Source: JANQOH01 sp965242575 (GTDB lineage Bacteria; Pseudomonadota; Alphaproteobacteria; UBA7887). From it: DNA of 64,000 nucleotides. Below, one piece after another: positions 58,559 to 64,000 of this stretch (its first letter is position 1; every line of letters starts with the position of its first letter). Below the pieces are notes generated by a model. The model was not told where the DNA came from. It searched no databases and saw nothing but the letters and a program-made list of their open reading frames with translations. The position numbers and the translations under genes are program-made. The DNA is taken from positions 930,001 to 994,000 of the forward strand of contig OZ251461.1 in assembly GCA_965242575.1 (NCBI GenBank), written 5' to 3'.

Positions 58559-59806
58559 TTATCCGCTTATCCGGGTCCAGGCTTCGGCCGCCCACATCCA
58601 CGGCGCGCGCGGACGCGGGAGCGCGCGCCGCGGAATCCGCGACAGCACCGCGAAGTCCGCGCCGTCGCCGCATATCGCCGCGGCGATGGCGCGCCCCGCC
58701 GCCGTGCTCACGGCCAGCCCCTCGCCGGAATAGCCGTGCGCGAACCACGCGCCGTCGCGCGTCCGCCCGGCGCAGGGCAGTCCGGTTCGCGTCGCCGCCA
58801 CCGCGCCCGACCACGCATGGGCGATCTCGACGCCCGCGAGTTCGGGGAACACCGCGGCGATGCGCCGGCGCAGAAAGTCGGCGAGGCTGCGCGGCGGGCG
58901 GCCGGCGAAGCGCGCGCCGCCGCCGAACAGCAACCGGTGGTCCGGCAGGCGGCGGAAGTAATCGACGTGGCGGCGGTCGTCGCACACCGCCGCGCCGCTC
59001 GGCAGCAGGCGCCGCGCCGGCTCCGCCCCCAGCGGCGCGGTGGCGCAGACGAAACTCTCCACCGGCGCGACGTGGCGGCCCAGCTCCGGGCGCAGCGCGC
59101 CGATACGGGCGTTGCAGGCCAACACGACCGCGCGGGCGCGCGCGCGCCCGGCGCGCGTCCGCACCGCGCCGCCGCCGGCCTCCAGCGCCGGGCTGCCCTC
59201 GTATAGCGCCGCGCCGGCGGACTCCGCCCCGGCCGCCAGCGCGCGGCACAGCGCCAGCGGGTCGAAATGCCGCGCCCCGGCGTCGTACAGCCCGCCCGCG
59301 TAGAGCGGGCTCGCCACATGCGCCGCCAGTCCCGCGCGGTCGAGCGGGGTAAGTTCGGGGTAGCCGTAATCGCGCGCCGCCGCCTCGGCCCATCCGGCGA
59401 AGGCGCGGAGCGACGACCGCCGCCGCGCCGCGTGGACGAAGCCCCGCCGCAGGCCGCAACCGGCGGCGTCCTCCTCGAGGCGGCGCAGCGCGCCGCGCGC
59501 GAGGTCCCACAGCGCCCGGGCGTCGGCGCGGCCGACCAGCGCCTCCACCCGTTTCATGGGCGGCGCGAAACCGGCCACCGCCTGCCCGCCGTTCCGGCCC
59601 GACGCGCCCCAGCCGACGCGCCGCGCCTCGACCAGCGCCACCGACGCGCCGCGCCGGGCGAGTTCGCGCGCCGCGGACAGGCCGGTGAGGCCGCCGCCGA
59701 CGACGCACGCATCGACGTCGACCGCGCCCTCCAGCGGCGGGCGCGGCGGAGTCTCCGGCCCGGCGGCGGCGTAATGGCCGGGGATGGCGTCGTCCGGGGC
59801 CGGCAT
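58559..59806 (-). CDS. FAD-dependent oxidoreductase (DAO family, PuuB-like)
   Basis: 415 aa from the ATG at 59806. The FAD-binding Rossmann motif VDACVVGGGLTGLSAARELA lies at about residues 30-50, followed by RRVGWGASGRNGGQAVAGF, the hallmark of gamma-glutamylputrescine oxidase-type DAO enzymes. The C-terminal motif ATRTGLPCAGRTRDGAWFAH and GYSGEGLAVSTAAGRAIA close the FAD site. It oxidises a primary or secondary amine; the substrate is not determined. No polyamine gene is next to it. Divergent from the DUF4384-like gene. Confidence 0.9.
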   Translation of the reverse strand: MPAPDDAIPGHYAAAGPETPPRPPLEGAVDVDACVVGGGLTGLSAARELARRGASVALVEARRVGWGASGRNGGQAVAGFAPPMKRVEALVGRADARALWDLARGALRRLEEDAAGCGLRRGFVHAARRRSSLRAFAGWAEAAARDYGYPELTPLDRAGLAAHVASPLYAGGLYDAGARHFDPLALCRALAAGAESAGAALYEGSPALEAGGGAVRTRAGRARARAVVLACNARIGALRPELGRHVAPVESFVCATAPLGAEPARRLLPSGAAVCDDRRHVDYFRRLPDHRLLFGGGARFAGRPPRSLADFLRRRIAAVFPELAGVEIAHAWSGAVAATRTGLPCAGRTRDGAWFAHGYSGEGLAVSTAAGRAIAAAICGDGADFAVLSRIPRRALPRPRAPWMWAAEAWTRISG

Positions 59807-59921
59807 CGCCGGAGCCCTACCGCGAAACCGGGGCGGGTTCAACGCGCATGCGCCGCGCGCGTTGCGCCGGCCCGCGCCGCGCGCTATTCCTCGCGCGGGC
59901 GAAGCGGCGGGGAGCGCGGCG

Positions 59922-61496
59922 ATGACGCGGGCGAGGGCGAGGATGTGCGCGGCGGCGCTGGCGTTCGGGGCGGCCGCCCCGGGCGCGGCGGACGACTCGC
60001 GGTGCGGCGGCGCGGACGCCATCGGCGGCGCCCTGGCGGCGGGGATACCGGACGACGCGACGGTCGCGCTCATCCCCTTCGGCCCGCCGCACGGCGCCGT
60101 CCCGGCCGGCGCCGCCGGCGAGCTTTACGCGCACGTCCGGTGCGCGCTGGTCGAAGCGTCGGGCGGGAGGCACGTCTTCAGCGCGCGGGACCTCTTCGAC
60201 GCGAAACTGTCCGTCTGGCAGGGGTCCGACCTGACGGAATTCATGGCGCGGCAGGAGGTCGACGTCACGGTCCTCTGCCGCGACGACCCGGCGCCCGCCG
60301 GCGTGCGGCTGTCCTGCGCCGCCGCTCCCGCCCACAAGGGAAGCCCGCTCGCGGGCGACGTCCCGGCGCCGCGCGTGGAATTCGCCGTCGCGGACCGGTA
60401 TTTCCCTTACGAATACGCCGTGTCGCGGCTCGCGCACGCGCTCGCGGCGGACGCGCGCAAGACGGCGGCGCGGGACGGAGCGGCGCTCGCGGAGGCGTTC
60501 GTCGCCGGCCCCGACGGGCCGGCCTCGGCGTTGTCGTCCAACATCGCGAAGCGCGCGAACCGCGTCGCCCGCGGGGTCCTGCGCCCGCGCGGCGGCGGCG
60601 ACCCCCCCGCGCTCGAGCTGCGCGGCGCGCTCGCCCGGCTGGACGGCGACACGCTGGAGCTGCAGCTGGATATGCGCGTCGCCGGCGGGGACGTCGTCGC
60701 GGAGGGGGTCGCCACGCTCCAACGCGCCTGGCTGCCCCCGTACCTCGCGGAGGGCGCGGGCCTCCACCGGGCGGAGGCGCGGGCGGTCGAGGGTCCGGGG
60801 TTCGGCAGGGCCGCCGCGCGCCGGGCGGCGGCGAACCTGGCGCGCGCCCGGCTGGTCGCGGCGGCGCTCGGCCTCGAGCCGCCCGGCGAAGAGGCGCGCT
60901 CCGTGGAGGACGGGGTGGAGGCGCTGCGGTGGCTCCTCGAACGGGGCGTTCCCTTCGACGAGAGCCGCGAATGGCGCGGCGCCGAACCCGGCGTCCACAC
61001 CGCGGCGCTGGCGGGCGGGGCGGTCGCCGTCGGCGCGGCGGCGCGCCCCGGCTTCTCCGCCCGCCTGAAGCAGGCCGAACTCCGCCCCGGCGACCGCCTC
61101 GAGGTCGAACTGGCGGCGGAGGAGGCGGTGCGCGCCGCCGTCTTCTTCTGGGGCGCGGACGAGAAGGTCTGGCGGCTCTTTCCGAACCCCGCCGCCGGCG
61201 AGACGGCGGCGCTCCCGGCCGGCGGGCGCGCCGTCGTTCCGCACGAGAAGCGGTGCCCCGTCCGGGTCGGCCTGCCGGAAGGGTCGCAGGAGGACCTCGA
61301 GGTCGTCGTCGCGGTCGCGGTTCCGCCGCCGGCGGCGCCGGATTTCGAGAAACTCGCGCCGCCGCTGTGCTACGACCCCCGCGCGCCGATGCCCGAGGCG
61401 GTTCCGGCCGCCGGTTTCCTCGACGAACTGGCGGCGCTGCCGCTGGAGCGCGCCGCCGTCGTCGCGCTGCCTTTCGCGGTCCGGGCGGCGGAATGA
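59922..61496 (+). CDS. Secreted DUF4384-like protein
   Basis: 524 aa from the ATG at 59922 (GGCGGGGAGCG upstream) with a signal peptide (RMCAAALAFGAAAPGAA). The N-terminal half includes GIPDDATVALIPFGPPHGAV, RHVFSARDLFDAKLSVWQ and FMARQEVDVTVLCRDD, reminiscent of curli/CsgG-type assembly or CHAT-associated lipoproteins. The C-terminal 130 residues are the DUF4384 pattern LKQAELRPGDRLEVELAAEE + VFFWGADEKVWRLFPNP. Coupled by ATGA overlap to the caspase-FGE gene, as DUF4384 and caspase/FGE proteins often are. Periplasmic or surface role inferred. Confidence 0.75.
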   Translation: MTRARARMCAAALAFGAAAPGAADDSRCGGADAIGGALAAGIPDDATVALIPFGPPHGAVPAGAAGELYAHVRCALVEASGGRHVFSARDLFDAKLSVWQGSDLTEFMARQEVDVTVLCRDDPAPAGVRLSCAAAPAHKGSPLAGDVPAPRVEFAVADRYFPYEYAVSRLAHALAADARKTAARDGAALAEAFVAGPDGPASALSSNIAKRANRVARGVLRPRGGGDPPALELRGALARLDGDTLELQLDMRVAGGDVVAEGVATLQRAWLPPYLAEGAGLHRAEARAVEGPGFGRAAARRAAANLARARLVAAALGLEPPGEEARSVEDGVEALRWLLERGVPFDESREWRGAEPGVHTAALAGGAVAVGAAARPGFSARLKQAELRPGDRLEVELAAEEAVRAAVFFWGADEKVWRLFPNPAAGETAALPAGGRAVVPHEKRCPVRVGLPEGSQEDLEVVVAVAVPPPAAPDFEKLAPPLCYDPRAPMPEAVPAAGFLDELAALPLERAAVVALPFAVRAAE

Positions 61497-63661
61497 GCGC
61501 GCGGCGGCCGCGCCCGGCGCGCCTCCGGGCCCTCCGGCGCGCCGCGGCGGCGGGGCGCCTCGCGCTGTGCGCCGCATGCGCGGCGCCGGCGGCGCAGGCG
61601 CAGGACCCGCACGGCGTCGCCGTGATCATCGGCAACCGGGACTACGAACACGTCCCCGCCGTGGACTACGCCCGCCGCGACGCGGACGCCTTCCGGGCCT
61701 ACGTGTTGGGCGTCCTCGGCTTCGCCCCGGACGACGTCATCGACCTGCGCAACGCGACCGAGGACGCCATGCTGAGGGCGCTGGGCGATCCGCGCACGCC
61801 GGCGGCCGGTCGGAAGAGCGACCTCTACTTCGCGCTCGACCCCGACGGCGGCGGTTCGGACGTGGTGGTGTTCTACTCCGGCCACGGCGCGCCGGGGCTG
61901 GACGACGAGCAGGGGTATCTTCTTCCGGTGGACGTGCGCGCGATCCACGCGCAACGGGACGGCTATCCCATCGCGGCGCTTTTCGGCGCGCTGGAGGCGC
62001 TGCTCGACGCGGAATTGGCGCAATCGGTCCGGGTGTTCCTGGACGCGTGCTTTTCGGGCTCGAGCGCCGGAGGCTCGCTGTTTCCGGGGACCTCCGCGGT
62101 GCGCCCCGTCCCCGTGATGCCGGAAGGGGTGGCGGAGGGGATGACGGTGCTGACCGCCGGCGGGCCGAAGGAGCTGGCGCACTGGGACGTCGCCGCGCGG
62201 CACGGCATGTTCACCCATCACCTGCTCGACGCGCTGTACGGCCGGGGGGACAGGGACGAGAACGGCGACGTCACGGCCAGGGAGGCGCGGAACTACCTGC
62301 GCAGGTTCATGTCCGGGGCGGTGTGGTCTCTCGCGGCAGTCGAGCAGAACGCGCACCTGCTGCCGCCGTTGCGGCCGGACGATCCGGGCGCGGTCCTGTC
62401 GCAGGCGCCCGCGGGGGGCTGGACGCCGCGCCCGCAGGAGTTCCCGGAGATCGAGCTCGCGTCCGGCGGGAGCGCCGCCGGCCCCGGCCCGGCGCCCGAC
62501 CCCGATCCCCTGCCGGACGCGGAGATGGTGGAGAACGCGCTCGGTCTCGGTTTCGCGGATCGTGTGGCGGTGCAGGCGGGCCTCGAATCTCTCGTGGGTT
62601 CGGTGGGGCATGCGGACGGGGTTTTCGGCGACAGGACGCGGACTGCGCTGCGGCGGTGGCAGGAGGGCCGCGGCGTCCCGGCGACGGGGTATCTGACGCG
62701 CGACCAGGCGGACGCGCTGGCCGCGGAGGGCCGGAAGGCGGCGGACGCGGCGGCGCGCGCGCAGGCGCAGGCGGCGGCGGAGGCGGAACGGGCGGCGCGG
62801 GAAAAGGCCGACCGGGAACAGGCGGAGCGGGACCGGGCGGCGCGCGCGCGGGCCGAGCGGGAGCGCGACGACGGGGCGTTCGCGTCGGCGCGGCGTGCGA
62901 ACACGGCGGCGGCGTTCGATGAGTATCTGGCGTCGTTCCCGTCGGGCCGCCACAGGGACGACGCGCGGCGCTTGCGCGACGAGGCGGCGAAGGTTCGCGC
63001 GGTCGGGGAGGTTTTCCGGGACTGCGATCATTGCCCGGAGATGGTGGTGGTCCCGGCGGGGCGTTTCACGATGGGCTCGCCTTCGTCGGAGTCGGGGCGC
63101 GATAGCGACGAGGGTCCGCAGCGCCGGGTGACGTTCGGCGCGAAGTTCGCGGTGGGTGTGTACGAGGTTACGTTCGCCGAGTGGGACGCGTGCGTTTCGG
63201 ACGGGGGGTGCGGCGGTTACCATCCGGACGATGCGGGCTGGGGCCGGGGCAGGCGCCCGGTCATGCGTGTGAGCTGGGACGATGCGCAAGCCTATGCGTC
63301 TTGGCTGTCGCGGGAGACGGGAGAGTCGTATCGCCTGTTGAGCGAGGCGGAATGGGAATACGTCGCCCGCGCCGGGACGACGACCCGGTATTGGTGGGGC
63401 AATAACGTCGGTCGGAACCGCGCGAATTGCGATGGCTGCGGGAGCCGTTGGGACGATGAGAGCACGGCCCCTGTGGGGAGTTTCGGCGCGAACGGGTTCG
63501 GCCTGCACGACGTCCACGGCAACGTTTGGGAGTGGGTGGAGGACTGCTGGCACGACAGTTATGCGGGCGCTCCTCGGGACGGGAGCGCATGGCTTGGGAA
63601 CAACGGCGGCGATTGTTCCCGTCGCGTTCTCCGCGGCGGGTCCTGGCTCCACCGACCCTAG
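61493..63661 (+). CDS. Secreted caspase-like (C14) + peptidoglycan-binding + FGE-sulfatase fusion, C-terminus truncated
   Basis: 722 aa to the first stop. A signal peptide ends PAAQAQ. Residues 38-300 form a metacaspase/C14 domain with the dyad His131 (VVFYSGHGAPG) and Cys186 (VFLDACFSGSS), both present. Residues about 340-415 resemble a peptidoglycan-binding domain (GVFGDRTRTALRRWQEGRGV). A charged Ala/Arg/Glu coiled coil (415-465) follows, then the FGE/SUMF1 domain from about 515 (CPEMVVVPAGRFTMGSPSSE) to RVLRGGSWLHRP. The domain stops at TAG 63659, about 35 residues early; the lost tail lies just downstream in two frames. Coupled to the DUF4384-like gene. Confidence 0.85.
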   Translation: MSARRPRPARLRALRRAAAAGRLALCAACAAPAAQAQDPHGVAVIIGNRDYEHVPAVDYARRDADAFRAYVLGVLGFAPDDVIDLRNATEDAMLRALGDPRTPAAGRKSDLYFALDPDGGGSDVVVFYSGHGAPGLDDEQGYLLPVDVRAIHAQRDGYPIAALFGALEALLDAELAQSVRVFLDACFSGSSAGGSLFPGTSAVRPVPVMPEGVAEGMTVLTAGGPKELAHWDVAARHGMFTHHLLDALYGRGDRDENGDVTAREARNYLRRFMSGAVWSLAAVEQNAHLLPPLRPDDPGAVLSQAPAGGWTPRPQEFPEIELASGGSAAGPGPAPDPDPLPDAEMVENALGLGFADRVAVQAGLESLVGSVGHADGVFGDRTRTALRRWQEGRGVPATGYLTRDQADALAAEGRKAADAAARAQAQAAAEAERAAREKADREQAERDRAARARAERERDDGAFASARRANTAAAFDEYLASFPSGRHRDDARRLRDEAAKVRAVGEVFRDCDHCPEMVVVPAGRFTMGSPSSESGRDSDEGPQRRVTFGAKFAVGVYEVTFAEWDACVSDGGCGGYHPDDAGWGRGRRPVMRVSWDDAQAYASWLSRETGESYRLLSEAEWEYVARAGTTTRYWWGNNVGRNRANCDGCGSRWDDESTAPVGSFGANGFGLHDVHGNVWEWVEDCWHDSYAGAPRDGSAWLGNNGGDCSRRVLRGGSWLHRP

Positions 63662-63758
63662 TACCTCCGCGCGGCGAACCGCAACAGGGACGACTCCGGA
63701 ACGGTACTACTACGACGGCTTTCGTTTGCTCCGTTCGGTCCGGACGTTCACCCCTTAA
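63662..63758 (+). pseudogene. Out-of-frame remainder of the FGE C-terminus
   Basis: After the TAG the same frame gives YLRAANRNRDDSG, typical FGE-fold sequence. The following ERYYYDGFRLLRSVRTFTP and stop are in the frame +1 to it. Restoring one stop codon and two bases would yield a normal FGE ending, so this is the separated 3' end of the preceding gene. Confidence 0.75.
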
Positions 63759-63790
63759 ATCCTTACTTCCTTACCTCTTCACAGGGGGGT

Positions 63791-63821
63791 CCGGGGGGCT
63801 TGCCCCCCGGCCGATTTTTTT
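63791..63821 (+). terminator. Rho-independent terminator after caspase-FGE gene
   Basis: Stem CCGGGGGGC/GCCCCCCGG (63791-63799 with 63802-63810), at least 8 bp with a 4-nt loop, then CCGA and seven T. The strongest intrinsic terminator in the window. Confidence 0.8.
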
Positions 63822-63910
63822 CGCGTGAATCCGTTTCGCCGGCCTTCGCGCTTGACGGCGGCCGGCCCGCCTGCGACAGTCCGGCCGTGCGCGGCGGCGG
63901 AGGGCGCGGG

Positions 63911-64000
63911 ATGACGCGGCGGGTTCTGACCGAGGTGACCGGCAACGTCTGGAAGGTGCTGGTGAAGCCGGGCGACGCGGTCGCCGCCGGCGACGTCCTG
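63911..64000 (+). CDS. Biotinyl/lipoyl attachment-domain protein, partial (N-terminus)
   Basis: Thirty codons from the ATG at 63911 to the right edge. The sequence MTRRVLTEVTGNVWKVLVKP then GDAVAAGDVL is the first half of a biotin-carboxyl-carrier-type domain; the Met-Lys-Met biotin site would follow outside the window. Upstream GGAGGGCG is a usable ribosome site. Probably a stand-alone biotin carrier of an acyl-CoA carboxylase or a related enzyme. Confidence 0.75.
   Translation, partial: MTRRVLTEVTGNVWKVLVKPGDAVAAGDVL

Noticed and set aside
59267..61490. Upstream extension of the caspase frame into the DUF4384 and oxidoreductase regions
   Set aside because: Arg/Gly-rich shadow without motifs; the ATG at 61493 with ATGA coupling and a signal peptide is the natural start.
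63791..63821. Hairpin as a diversity-generating retroelement cruciform
   Set aside because: The T-run directly after it and its position past the stop fit an intrinsic terminator better. Kept only as a side remark in the FGE finding.

Overview
The window looks like chromosome of a high-GC alphaproteobacterium. This rests on base composition, an ArsR-methyltransferase fusion, an mlaA-mlaC pair, a HicBA module and class III CoA-transferase/B12 methyl-transfer genes. No rRNA or tRNA gene was seen. Much of the window consists of families amplified in tandem, so it reads as an accessory, surface-remodelling region.

Layout. 1-3.4 kb: truncated secreted FGE-sulfatase protein, MlrC-type M81 protein, remnant of a coiled-coil membrane protein, and an orphan NHLP-type RiPP precursor. 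3.5-6 kb: lipoprotein-anchored S8 protease. 6.1-9.4 kb: three tandem Rpn (PD-(D/E)XK) genes. 9.5-18.9 kb: six TbpB-like surface lipoproteins, with a hicB-hicA pair and a second broken hicB inside a duplicated segment. 19.2-21.7 kb: ArsR-methyltransferase and mlaA-mlaC. 21.8-27.3 kb: one co-directional corrinoid methyl-transfer operon (MtaA/CmuA-like, corrinoid protein, ASKHA activator, pterin methyltransferase, two unknowns). 27.5-32.1 kb: small ORF, CaiB/BaiF transferase, MscS, coiled-coil protein with 33-bp repeats, and three small regulators or unknowns.

32.2-48.4 kb holds the most striking feature: eight tandem, ATGA-overlapped paralogous GT-C type glycosyltransferase genes in one operon. 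Every second copy (1, 3, 5, 7, numbered from the 3' end) carries a long poly-G tract of 18, 19, 26 or 25 bases in the middle of the gene. In the sequence as given only copy 1 is in frame. Copies 3, 5 and 7 are frameshifted exactly at the tract, while the four tract-free copies are intact. This is the architecture of a combinatorial, slipped-strand phase-variable glycosylation locus. It appears to be built from a two-gene unit amplified four times and shuffled by gene conversion.

48.6-56 kb: compact phage-derived block (DUF5675, holin-like, TerL, TipJ-like tail tip, tail collar) without capsid or portal genes. 56-58.5 kb: four further NHLP-leader RiPP precursors; three are tandem, each with its own near-identical promoter, and no maturase is in view. 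58.6-64 kb: DAO-type oxidoreductase, a DUF4384-like protein coupled to a caspase/peptidoglycan-binding/FGE protein whose FGE C-terminus is broken by a stop plus a frameshift, a strong terminator, and the start of a biotinyl-domain protein.

Functions are inferred from recognisable motifs only. Tract lengths depend on assembly accuracy at homopolymers.
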